Assembly (NCBI RefSeq): GCF_000300515.1
Contig: NZ_AMSI01000013.1
Location: 1 to 64,000, forward strand
DNA from: Nitratireductor indicus C115
GTDB taxonomy: Bacteria; Pseudomonadota; Alphaproteobacteria; Rhizobiales; Rhizobiaceae
Length of the DNA: 64,000 bases
Direction: 5' to 3'
The notes beneath the pieces are model-generated. The model searched no databases. It had not been told where the DNA came from and was given only the letters and a program-made list of their open reading frames with translations. This document shows positions 56,093-64,000 of the stretch, piece after piece. Every line of letters begins with the position of its first letter. The stretch's first letter is position 1. Both the position numbers and the translations under genes were made by a program.

Positions 56093-57310
56093 ATGGAAGA
56101 ATTCCATAAAATCCGCCGGCTTCCGCCTTATGTGTTCGAGCAGGTCAATCGCCTGAAGGCGAGCGCCCGCTCGCGCGGGGCCGATATCATCGATCTCGGC
56201 ATGGGCAATCCGGATTTGCCGACGCCGCAGGCCATCGTCGACAAGCTGTGTGACGTGGTGCGCGACCCGCGCACCCACCGTTATTCATCCTCGCGCGGCA
56301 TTCCTGGCCTGCGCCGCGCCCAGGCCAATTATTATGCCCGTCGCTTCGGCGTGAAGCTCGACCCCGATACTCAGGTCGTCGCCACGCTCGGCTCGAAGGA
56401 AGGTTTCGCCAATATGGCGCAGGCCATCACCGCCCCCGGCGACGTGATTCTGTGCCCGAACCCGACCTATCCGATCCATGCCTTCGGTTTCATCATGTCT
56501 GGCGGCGTCATCCGCGCCATGCAGGCCGAGCCGGACGACAATTTCCTTCCCGCTCTCGAGCGCGCCGTGCGCTATTCGACGCCCAAGCCATTGGCCCTGA
56601 TCCTCAACTATCCGGCCAATCCGACCGCCTTCACCGCGAGTGTCGATTTCTACAAGGATGTCGTTGCCTTTGCGCGAAAGCATGATCTGATCATCCTGTC
56701 CGACCTTGCCTATTCCGAGATTTATTTCGACGGCACGCCGCCGCCCTCCGTCCTGGAAGTGCCCGGTGCAATGGACGTGACGGTGGAATTCACCTCCATG
56801 TCGAAGACATTCTCCATGCCCGGTTGGCGCATGGGCTTCGCAGTGGGCAATGAGCGGCTGATCGCGGCGCTGTCACGGGTGAAATCCTATCTCGATTACG
56901 GTGCATTCACGCCGATCCAGGTGGCTGCCACCGCCGCGCTGAACTCGGATGGAACTGAGATTGAGGAAGTGCGCTCGATCTATCATCGCCGTCGCGACGT
57001 GCTGGTGGAATCTTTTGCACGCGCGGGCTGGGACGTTCCGGCACCACCCGCCACCATGTTCGCCTGGGCGCCGATCCCCGAACCCTACCGCCATCTGGGC
57101 TCGCTTGAGTTCTCCAAGCTCCTGGTCGAGAAGGCCGATGTCGCGGTTGCGCCGGGCATAGGATTCGGCGAGTTCGGCGACGATCATGTGCGCATCGCGC
57201 TGGTGGAGAATGAGCACCGCGTTCGCCAGGCTGCGCGCAATATCAAGCGCTTCCTGTCTCAGGCGCCCGAAAGCGCCGACAACGTCATTCCGCTCGGCGC
57301 GCGTCGCTGA
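56093..57310 (+). CDS. Pyridoxal-phosphate aminotransferase (class I/II, AlaC-like)
   Basis: 405 residues. The PLP lysine lies in TSMSKTFSMPGWRMGFAVGN; the Asn in ILNYPANPTAF and Asp/Tyr in LSDLAYSEIYFDG complete the cofactor site. SRGIPGLRRAQANYYARRFG is the N-terminal substrate segment. It resembles AlaC-type alanine transaminases; diaminopimelate or aspartate is not excluded. It is followed by hom, so a link to aspartate-family amino acids is possible. Confidence 0.9.
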   Translation: MEEFHKIRRLPPYVFEQVNRLKASARSRGADIIDLGMGNPDLPTPQAIVDKLCDVVRDPRTHRYSSSRGIPGLRRAQANYYARRFGVKLDPDTQVVATLGSKEGFANMAQAITAPGDVILCPNPTYPIHAFGFIMSGGVIRAMQAEPDDNFLPALERAVRYSTPKPLALILNYPANPTAFTASVDFYKDVVAFARKHDLIILSDLAYSEIYFDGTPPPSVLEVPGAMDVTVEFTSMSKTFSMPGWRMGFAVGNERLIAALSRVKSYLDYGAFTPIQVAATAALNSDGTEIEEVRSIYHRRRDVLVESFARAGWDVPAPPATMFAWAPIPEPYRHLGSLEFSKLLVEKADVAVAPGIGFGEFGDDHVRIALVENEHRVRQAARNIKRFLSQAPESADNVIPLGARR

Positions 57311-57360
57311 GCGGATACACCCGAAAACAGCTTAATTTACCAGAAGGAGCACGCCGCGAG

Positions 57361-58674
57361 ATGGTCGAAGCGTTGCGTATTGGAATTGCGGGTCTTGGTA
57401 CCGTTGGAGCGTCCGTTGTGCGCTGCATGGCCGAGAAGGAAGCAGAACTGACCCGGCAATGCGGACGCACGATTACGGTGACGGCCGTCTCCGCGCGTGA
57501 CCGAACGCGTGATCGCGGCATCGACCTGGCCGGCGCGCAATGGTTCGACGATCCGGTCGACCTTGCCCGCACCGCGGATATCGACGTTTTTGTCGAACTG
57601 ATCGGTGGCGACAGCGGACCTGCCTTTGAGGCGGTCAAGGCGGCCCTGAATGCTGGCCGCCATGTGGTGACGGCCAACAAGGCGCTTTTGTCCAAGCGCG
57701 GCGTTGAGCTTGCTGCCATTGCCGAGGATAAGGGAATTCTCCTCAACTACGAGGCGGCGGTCGCCGGCGGTATTCCCGTCATCAAGACCATGCGCGAATC
57801 GCTTGCCGGCAATACCGTCGAGCGCGTTTTCGGCATCATGAACGGTACGGCCAACTACATTCTGACGCGGATGGAAGCAGAGGGTCTGTCCTTCGAGGAC
57901 TGCCTGACGGAAGCACAGCGCCTTGGATATGCCGAAGCCGATCCGACTTTCGACATCGAGGGGCACGATACGGCCCACAAGCTCTCCATTCTGACGAGCC
58001 TTGCCTTCGGCTGCCGCATTTCGGCCGATGACATCTATATGGAGGGCATCTCCAACATCACGCAGGCGGATATCCGGGCTGCCGCTGAACTCGGTTATCG
58101 CATCAAGCTTCTGGGTGTTGCCCAGCGCACCGACAGCGGCGTGGAACAGCGCGTCCACCCCACCATGGTGCCGACCCAGTCTGTCATCGCGCAGGTACAT
58201 GGTGTCACCAATGCCGTTGCGATCGAGACCGATATTCTGGGCGAACTGCTTCTTTCCGGCCCTGGAGCCGGTGGCAACGCCACTGCTTCCGCGGTGATCG
58301 GCGATATCGCCGACATTGCCAAGAGCCGTCCGGGTTTTCAGCACGGACCGGTGTTCGGCCGCCCGGCAAAGAAGCTCACCCCCTACAAGAAAGCCCGCAT
58401 GCGCGCCCATGAGGGCGGCTACTTCATCCGCATGACGGTGCATGACCGTGCCGGTGTTTTCGCTGCCATTGCCAAACGCATGGCCAGCAATGACATTTCG
58501 CTTGAATCCATCGTTCAGCGTGCCGATGCGGGGCTGTCGGAAGATCAGAAGAACGTCATCCTGGTCACGCACGAAACCACGGAAGCGGCTGTCCGCAAGG
58601 CCGTGGACGGCGTGATGCAGGACGGCCATCTGGTCGATAAGCCTCAGGTGATCCGCATCGAACGGGCCGCCTGA
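57361..58674 (+). CDS. hom: Homoserine dehydrogenase
   Basis: 437 residues. The NAD(P)-binding motif is RIGIAGLGTVGASVVRCMAE; GIMNGTANYILTRMEAEGLS and EGHDTAHKLSILTSLAFG are catalytic-domain signatures. A C-terminal ACT domain (about residues 350-430) suggests threonine feedback. It makes homoserine from aspartate semialdehyde. Confidence 0.97.
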   Translation: MVEALRIGIAGLGTVGASVVRCMAEKEAELTRQCGRTITVTAVSARDRTRDRGIDLAGAQWFDDPVDLARTADIDVFVELIGGDSGPAFEAVKAALNAGRHVVTANKALLSKRGVELAAIAEDKGILLNYEAAVAGGIPVIKTMRESLAGNTVERVFGIMNGTANYILTRMEAEGLSFEDCLTEAQRLGYAEADPTFDIEGHDTAHKLSILTSLAFGCRISADDIYMEGISNITQADIRAAAELGYRIKLLGVAQRTDSGVEQRVHPTMVPTQSVIAQVHGVTNAVAIETDILGELLLSGPGAGGNATASAVIGDIADIAKSRPGFQHGPVFGRPAKKLTPYKKARMRAHEGGYFIRMTVHDRAGVFAAIAKRMASNDISLESIVQRADAGLSEDQKNVILVTHETTEAAVRKAVDGVMQDGHLVDKPQVIRIERAA

Positions 58675-58870
58675 ATACGATCATGCCGCGGCGCGGGGGG
58701 CGGGATATCGCTCTTTTTGCGCCGCTGGCATGGCTCGGTTTTCACCCTGTCACATTTATTCAATCGATTCATGTTCTTGACGGAAGGCGCAGGGCCTTGC
58801 CGTTGAGCGCGCTCTTTGCAAGAAGAAGCCGGCAGCTCATAGGGAGCGCCGGAACATCAGGATCAAACTC

Positions 58871-59848
58871 ATGCTGAAAGCCAACCAGGCCGGTCTCGAC
58901 CGCATTCTCACGCTGGAACTCGTTCGTGTGACGGAGCGCGCTGCGGTGGCTGCGGCCAGGCTGCGCGGCCGCGGAGACGAGAAGGCCGCCGATCAGGTGG
59001 CCGTCGATGCGATGCGCTCCGAGTTGAACCGCCTGCCCATCAAGGGCACGGTCGTGATCGGCGAGGGTGAGCGCGACGAGGCGCCGATGCTGTATATTGG
59101 CGAGGAAGTGGGCGTCGGCGAGGGGCCGGAAGTCGACATCGCGCTCGATCCGCTGGAAGGCACGACCATCTGCGCGAAGAACCTGCCGAATTCGCTCGCC
59201 GTGATCGCCATCGCCGAACGCGGCAGCCTGCTTTATGCGCCTGACGTCTATATGGAGAAGATTGCCGTTGGCCCGGGGTATCCCGAAGGCGTTGTGGATC
59301 TCGACGCTCCGGCCGTCGAGAACATCGAGGCGCTCGCCAAGGCGAAGGGCGTGCCGGTCAACGAGATCACCGCCTGCATTCTCGACCGCCCGCGCCATGC
59401 CCGGCTGATCGAAGAAGTGCGCGGCACCGGTGCTGCCATCCGCCTTATTGGCGATGGCGATGTCGCCGGCGTGATCCACACCACTGATCCCGACGAGACG
59501 GGCATCGACATTTACCTTGGCATTGGCGGTGCTCCCGAGGGTGTGCTTGCTGCTGCTGCGCTGCGCTGCATCGGCGGTCAGATGCAGGGTCGCCTGCAGC
59601 TCAACACCGAGGAGAAAGTTGCCCGCGCTGCCAAGATGGGTATTTCCGATCCCAACAAGATCTACCGTATGGACGAGATGGCCAAGGGCGACGTGCTCTT
59701 TGCTGCCACGGGCGTGACGGACGGCAATTTACTTTCGGGTGTCAAGTTCGGTCGCGAGCAGATTTCCACGCACACCATCGTGATGCGTTCTTCCTCGCAG
59801 ACCGTCCGCGAAATCATCGCGCGCCATCAGGACCTCGATAAGTTCTGA
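58871..59848 (+). CDS. glpX: Fructose-1,6-bisphosphatase class II
   Basis: 325 residues. The lithium-sensitive phosphatase motif DIALDPLEGTTICAKN and EGERDEAPMLYIGEEVG are typical of GlpX. GDGDVAGVIHTTDP and GIGGAPEGVLAAAALRC are further family blocks. It works in gluconeogenesis. It lies in the hom-glpX-recJ strand run with a 196-bp gap before it. Confidence 0.96.
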   Translation: MLKANQAGLDRILTLELVRVTERAAVAAARLRGRGDEKAADQVAVDAMRSELNRLPIKGTVVIGEGERDEAPMLYIGEEVGVGEGPEVDIALDPLEGTTICAKNLPNSLAVIAIAERGSLLYAPDVYMEKIAVGPGYPEGVVDLDAPAVENIEALAKAKGVPVNEITACILDRPRHARLIEEVRGTGAAIRLIGDGDVAGVIHTTDPDETGIDIYLGIGGAPEGVLAAAALRCIGGQMQGRLQLNTEEKVARAAKMGISDPNKIYRMDEMAKGDVLFAATGVTDGNLLSGVKFGREQISTHTIVMRSSSQTVREIIARHQDLDKF

Positions 59849-59941
59849 AGAAAGGGCGCCCGGTCGTCCATATATTGCGGGCAAGGCAAACCGCATCGTC
59901 CCGGCTTGCCTTTGCTCCGCGCCTGTGAAACCTAGGCGGCG

Positions 59942-61729
59942 ATGACGACTGGCGACAAACGGTATTTTCTCGATATCCGGCACTCGGCTCGTGGGCTGGC
60001 GTGGGAGCATCGCCTCGATCAGCGCGGCGAGAACATCGCGCTTGCCATCGCCCAAAATCACGGCATTCCCGATATCGTCGCGCGCGTGCTCGCTGGCCGG
60101 GGCGTTGGGCAGGACGATGCCGAGCGCTTTCTGGCGCCGACCATCCGCGATCTTCTGCCCGATCCGGCAAGCCTCACCGACATGGAAGCCGCAGCCGCCC
60201 GTCTGGCGGAGGCAATCCGGCGTGGCGAGAGGGTAGCGATCTTCGGCGATTACGATGTGGATGGCGCCGCTTCGTCCGCGATGATGAAGCGGTTTCTCGC
60301 CCATTACGGCATCGAGGCGGAAATCTACATTCCCGACCGTATCTTCGAAGGTTACGGCCCGAACCCCGATGCCATGCGTGAACTCGTGCAACGCGGCGCG
60401 AGCCTCATTGTCACCGTCGATTGCGGCGTCAACAGCGTCGAGGCGGTGGCCGCGGCGAATGCGGCGGGTGCCGATGTGGTGGTGCTCGACCACCATCAGG
60501 TCGGAGGCGAGCTGCCACCCGCTGTTGCCAGCGTCAATCCGAATCGGGAGGACGACCTTTCGGGGCAGGGGCATTTGTGCGCGGCGGGCGTTGTGTTCCT
60601 TGCGCTGGTCCAGACCGTGAAGGAACTGCGCCGGCAAGGCGCAACCAAGACCCCGCCCGACCTTCTGTCCATGCTCGATCTCGTGGCTCTGGCGACTGTT
60701 TGCGATGTGGTACCTCTGGTCGGCGTCAACCGAGCCTTCGTCGTCAAGGGACTTCTGGCGGCCCGCCAGATGCTGACACCGGGGCTTGCCGCGCTGGCAC
60801 GGGTATCGCGCATCGGCGAACCGCTGAACCCCTATCACTTCGGCTTTCTGATCGGCCCGCGCATCAATGCGGGTGGCCGCATCGGCAATGCCGCTCTCGG
60901 CAGCAATCTTCTGGCGACCAACGATCCGGCAGAGGCCGCGAGCATTGCGGAAACGCTGGATCGCCTGAACACCGAGCGTCAGGACATGGAGACGGTGATG
61001 CTTGCCGAAGCGCGGGCCGAGGCCGATGCCGAGCTTCTTTCAGGCGAGGGGCCGGCGGTTCTGGTAACGGCCAGCGAACGCTGGCACCCGGGTATTGTCG
61101 GCCTGATCGCATCGCGGCTGAAGGATCATGCGCGCCGACCGACTTTCGCCATCGCCTTCGACCCGTCAGGCAAAGGCACGGGTTCGGGCCGCTCCATTCC
61201 CGGGTTTGATCTCGGAAAGCTCGTGCGCGAGGCGGTGTCCGAGGGCTTGCTGGTCAAGGGAGGTGGCCATGCCATGGCGGCGGGCATCACGGTGGAACGT
61301 GCGAAACTCGGCGCTCTGCGCGCATTCTTCGAGGACCGGGCCGCGACTGCGGTGAAATCCCTGCGCGACGCCGAAAGCCTGAAGATCGATGCGGCGCTCT
61401 CTGCCGACGGAGCGGGGCTTGCCTTGCTGGATGAGCTGGAAAAGGCCGGACCCTACGGCTCGGGCCATCCCACGCCGGTGGTAGCCTTGCCGCGTCACCG
61501 GCTGAACGATGCGCGTATCGTCGGCAATGGTCATATCCGTATCGAGTTGCGCTCGCAGACCGGCGCGCGCCTAGAAGGGATCGCCTTCCGTGCCGCGGAG
61601 ACCGATCTCGGCAATTTCCTCTTCAAGAGCCGGGGTGCTATCGTGCATGCGGCCGGAACGCTCGCCGTCAACCATTGGAACGGCAATCGCCGTGTCCAGT
61701 TGCGCCTTCAGGATGCGGCGGGGGCCTGA
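59942..61729 (+). CDS. recJ: Single-stranded-DNA-specific exonuclease RecJ
   Basis: 595 residues. The DHH-family metal motifs are FGDYDVDGAASSAMMKRF, VTVDCGVNS and VVVLDHHQVGGELPPAV; GGRIGNAALGSNLLATNDPA follows. The DHHA1 region holds RSIPGFDLGKLVREAVSEGL and GGHAMAAGITVER. It degrades ssDNA 5' to 3' in recombination and repair. Confidence 0.97.
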   Translation: MTTGDKRYFLDIRHSARGLAWEHRLDQRGENIALAIAQNHGIPDIVARVLAGRGVGQDDAERFLAPTIRDLLPDPASLTDMEAAAARLAEAIRRGERVAIFGDYDVDGAASSAMMKRFLAHYGIEAEIYIPDRIFEGYGPNPDAMRELVQRGASLIVTVDCGVNSVEAVAAANAAGADVVVLDHHQVGGELPPAVASVNPNREDDLSGQGHLCAAGVVFLALVQTVKELRRQGATKTPPDLLSMLDLVALATVCDVVPLVGVNRAFVVKGLLAARQMLTPGLAALARVSRIGEPLNPYHFGFLIGPRINAGGRIGNAALGSNLLATNDPAEAASIAETLDRLNTERQDMETVMLAEARAEADAELLSGEGPAVLVTASERWHPGIVGLIASRLKDHARRPTFAIAFDPSGKGTGSGRSIPGFDLGKLVREAVSEGLLVKGGGHAMAAGITVERAKLGALRAFFEDRAATAVKSLRDAESLKIDAALSADGAGLALLDELEKAGPYGSGHPTPVVALPRHRLNDARIVGNGHIRIELRSQTGARLEGIAFRAAETDLGNFLFKSRGAIVHAAGTLAVNHWNGNRRVQLRLQDAAGA

Positions 61730-61811
61730 AAGAGGATAGGGGGCTTCTCGTTCGAAGACCTATCTGACACTCTTTGCTGGCAGGGGCGTTGTGCACAATG
61801 TCTGGACGCCT

Positions 61812-62786
61812 CTATCGCAGGAAGGTGAGTAGCCTTTCGAGCTCAGGAAGCCGCGCCTGCGTGGTTTCATAGCCGATGGCGATGGCCTCGTCGGCGCGGT
61901 GGAACTCCGTCAGGCCGAGATGACCAAGCTTGGGCTGAAGCGAAAGATCGGGCGGGTCGCCCGCCATACGCGCCCGCGAAATCCTGTCCTGAATGATGTT
62001 GAAGGCCTCGACCATGACGCCGGTAATGCCGATCCGCTGTTCGCGTTCGTGCTGCTCGCCTGCGGCGGCTCCGTCGGTTCTGGTGCGCGTCTCGCTGGGC
62101 TGCGGCAGGCCCGCATTGTGTTTGATGACGGCCGCGCGTCCGAAAAGGTCGTAGTGAAGGTTCACAGCAACGACCAGCGGCTGCTCATGGGCACGACAGG
62201 CCGAGACCGGCACCGGATTGACGAGCGCACCGTCCATCAGAACCCGGCCATTGCAATGCACGGGCTCGAAAACGCCCGGAAGCGCATAGGAAGCACGCAT
62301 CGCCGTGATGAGCGAGCCGCTTGAAAGCCAGATTTCATGACCGGTACGCATTTCCGCGGCCACGCACACGAACGGTTTGGCGAGATCGTCGAAGGTGACG
62401 CCGTCCAGATGTTCCTGCATGCGTGCCGTCAGCTTCATGCCGCCGAAAAGCCCGCTGCCGCGCAGATTGAGATCGAGCAGCCCGAAAATACGTCGCTTTG
62501 TGAGCGATCTGGCGAATTCCTCGAGTTCGTCGAGCTTGCCGGCAAGATAACAACCGCCAACGAGCGCGCCGATGGAGGTGCCCGCGATCATGCCGATGGG
62601 AATATTGGCTTCCTCGATTGCCCGTAGAACACCGATATGGGCCCAGCCGCGGGCTGCACCGCCACCCAGCGCCAACGCTATGCCGCGCGGAGCCTGCGGT
62701 TCCGGTTCCGGTAAATCGGGCTCGGGAGGCATCGGTTCGATGTCCCGGTCGCCCTGTTTCTTGCGAAGAGATGCCCAGTCGAGCAT
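61812..62786 (-). CDS. Patatin-like phospholipase family protein (RssA-like)
   Basis: 324 residues. The oxyanion motif LALGGGAARGWAHIGVL, the nucleophile elbow MIAGTSIGALVGGCYLAG (GxSxG) and the catalytic Asp in VLMDGALVNPVPVS are all present, so it should be active. A short acidic/Pro N-terminus precedes the domain; no signal peptide is seen. The substrate is unknown. Confidence 0.93.
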   Translation of the reverse strand: MLDWASLRKKQGDRDIEPMPPEPDLPEPEPQAPRGIALALGGGAARGWAHIGVLRAIEEANIPIGMIAGTSIGALVGGCYLAGKLDELEEFARSLTKRRIFGLLDLNLRGSGLFGGMKLTARMQEHLDGVTFDDLAKPFVCVAAEMRTGHEIWLSSGSLITAMRASYALPGVFEPVHCNGRVLMDGALVNPVPVSACRAHEQPLVVAVNLHYDLFGRAAVIKHNAGLPQPSETRTRTDGAAAGEQHEREQRIGITGVMVEAFNIIQDRISRARMAGDPPDLSLQPKLGHLGLTEFHRADEAIAIGYETTQARLPELERLLTFLR

Positions 62787-62886
62787 GTCCGTCTCCTAAT
62801 CCCCGGACATAAGGGTGCCCGAGGACAGTGTCAAATTGGTGAAGATTTGTCGCATCGTGCGCCCGAAAGGTTCACGAGGGGCAATT

Positions 62887-63327
62887 TCACCCGTTTGCGC
62901 TCGACAACGGCTTCATGCCGAGATCGACCAGAACCGCCTTTCCATCCCGAACGCTGATGTTGCGATAAAAGCAAGTGCTGCGCCCGGTATGGCAGGTTGC
63001 CCCATCGCCCACGACAGTCACCGCAAGGTGCACCGCATCCTGGTCGCAATCCGTCGCCATGGACACGATATGCTGCACGTTTCCCGAGGTTTCGCCCTTT
63101 TTCCAGAGCTTGCCGCGCGAGCGTGACCAGTAATGTGCAATGCCTGTTTCCAGTGTCGTCGCAAGGGCCTCGGCGTTCATGTGCGCGACCATCAGGAGCG
63201 CGCCGCTCTCCGCATCCGTGACAACGGCCGTAACAAGACCATTTGCGTCGAAACGGGGCGAAAAAGCCGTGCCTTCCTCAAGCGCGACTTTCTCCGCAGG
63301 GGCGGGGGGAAAGGTGATTTCCGTCAT
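62887..63327 (-). CDS. hisI: Phosphoribosyl-AMP cyclohydrolase
   Basis: 146 residues. Zinc and magnesium sites are seen in [13 protein letters not shown] and [34 protein letters not shown] is the family start. It opens the purine ring in histidine synthesis (third step). It starts 7 bp after folE, so the two are co-transcribed. Confidence 0.97.
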   Translation of the reverse strand: MTEITFPPAPAEKVALEEGTAFSPRFDANGLVTAVVTDAESGALLMVAHMNAEALATTLETGIAHYWSRSRGKLWKKGETSGNVQHIVSMATDCDQDAVHLAVTVVGDGATCHTGRSTCFYRNISVRDGKAVLVDLGMKPLSSANG

Positions 63328-63334
63328 TTGCGCC

Positions 63335-64000
63335 CTAGTTCCGTATGTCGCGCAGCATGGTCATGAAGCGCGCCTGCTCCTGCAGGTCCTGCTTGTAGGC
63401 ACCGGTAAATGTGGTGGTAAGCGTGGTCGACCCCTGCTTGCGGATGCCGCGCATGGCCATGCACATATGTTCCGCCTCGATGAGAACGGCAACGCCGCGC
63501 GGCTGCAGGACTTCCTGGATCACGCCGGCAATCTGCGCGGTCATGGATTCCTGGGTTTGCAGGCGGCGCGCGAAGATGTCGACGACGCGGGCGATCTTCG
63601 ACAGGCCGACCACCTTGCCATCGGGCAGATAGGCGACATGAGCCTTGCCGATGATCGGCACCATGTGATGCTCGCAGTGCGAATGGAACGAGATGTCCTT
63701 GATCAGGACCATGTCGTTATAGCCCTGCACCTCCTCGAAGGTGCGCCCGAGTTCTTCCGCCGGGCATTGGTCATAGCCCGAAAACATCTCGCGATAGGCC
63801 TTGGCCACCCGCTGGGGCGTCTCGATCAGCCCCTCGCGGGAAATGTCGTCACCGGTCCAGCGCAAAAGAGTGCGAACGGCGGCTTCGACCTCTTCCTGGG
63901 ATGGGCGGTCGGTAAAAGGTTTGTCCATGAAGGATTTACTCTCCGCATCCTTGCCACCCTTGTCGGTGTGAGGCGGAAAATTCTTGATAACAGCATCCAT
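63335..64000 (-). CDS. folE: GTP cyclohydrolase I
   Basis: 221 residues. The zinc site and active centre lie in [20 protein letters not shown], with [20 protein letters not shown] and [20 protein letters not shown] as further signatures. The ATG at 64000 coincides with the window edge, so its 5' region is not visible; a later ATG at residue 25 is an alternative. It makes dihydroneopterin triphosphate for folate. Confidence 0.95.
   Translation of the reverse strand: MDAVIKNFPPHTDKGGKDAESKSFMDKPFTDRPSQEEVEAAVRTLLRWTGDDISREGLIETPQRVAKAYREMFSGYDQCPAEELGRTFEEVQGYNDMVLIKDISFHSHCEHHMVPIIGKAHVAYLPDGKVVGLSKIARVVDIFARRLQTQESMTAQIAGVIQEVLQPRGVAVLIEAEHMCMAMRGIRKQGSTTLTTTFTGAYKQDLQEQARFMTMLRDIRN

Overview
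The window is 64 kb of GC-rich alphaproteobacterial chromosome, best placed in the Hyphomicrobiales (Rhizobiales) near the Phyllobacteriaceae/Brucellaceae. The basis is gene content and order recalled for that group: pcm-tolC-popZ-valS, exoR, argS-SPOR-nagZ-scpAB, tatABC-serS-surE-pcm-LysM/M23 lipoprotein, yajC-secDF, sfsA-map-radC, aminotransferase-hom-glpX-recJ and folE-hisI. No rRNA, IS element, prophage or CRISPR array was found. This is core chromosome with dense, mostly housekeeping genes.

Layout. 1-4.6 kb: an edge fragment, tRNA-Cys, an LtrA-like membrane protein, a pirin, and an ECF sigma / anti-sigma / secreted YxxD-repeat protein operon. 4.9-15.7 kb: a PIMT-like methyltransferase, TolC, PopZ, ValS, a FadL porin preceded by a LiuR-like palindrome, a TerC transporter, ExoR and a small secreted Cys-containing protein. 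15.7-21 kb: exonuclease III, a polysaccharide deacetylase, an NCS2 permease, an A-type Fe-S carrier and a dGTPase-like protein. 21-29.8 kb: ArgS, a very large acidic SPOR-domain protein, NagZ, ScpA/ScpB and an orphan ABC ATPase whose 3' end carries a perfect 19-bp tandem duplication. 29.9-37.3 kb: TatABC, SerS, SurE, PIMT, a LysM/M23 lipoprotein and a DUF815 ATPase. 37.5-43.6 kb: YajC, fused SecDF, a Mth938/NDUFAF3-like protein, a squalene/phytoene-synthase-like (NDUFAF6-like) protein and a DUF4153 membrane protein. 43.6-48 kb: TrmFO, an sRNA array, a DUF1127 protein, tRNA-Leu and trigger factor. 48.2-55.5 kb: RadC, Map, SfsA, a BASS-like transporter, tRNA-Glu, a DUF882 lipoprotein and PHA synthase. 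55.5-64 kb: a small lipoprotein, an aminotransferase, homoserine dehydrogenase, class II FBPase, RecJ, a patatin, HisI and FolE.

The most notable region is 45.17-46.0 kb. On the minus strand a 46-residue DUF1127 protein gene is followed directly by a tandem array of hairpin RNAs. Every complete hairpin shows CCTCCTCCC, complementary to a Shine-Dalgarno sequence, in its loop. This matches the architecture known for CcsR/CcaF1 loci (Rhodobacter) and alpha-r14 sRNAs (rhizobia). Here the array has four transcript-like units made from five repeat copies; one unit is a recombinant fusion of two copies, and a 197-bp exact duplication is present. Many genes work in envelope and export functions (Tat, Sec, TolC, LysM/M23, NagZ, SPOR, ExoR). 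Promoter, operator and terminator calls are by eye and are less certain than the protein and tRNA calls.
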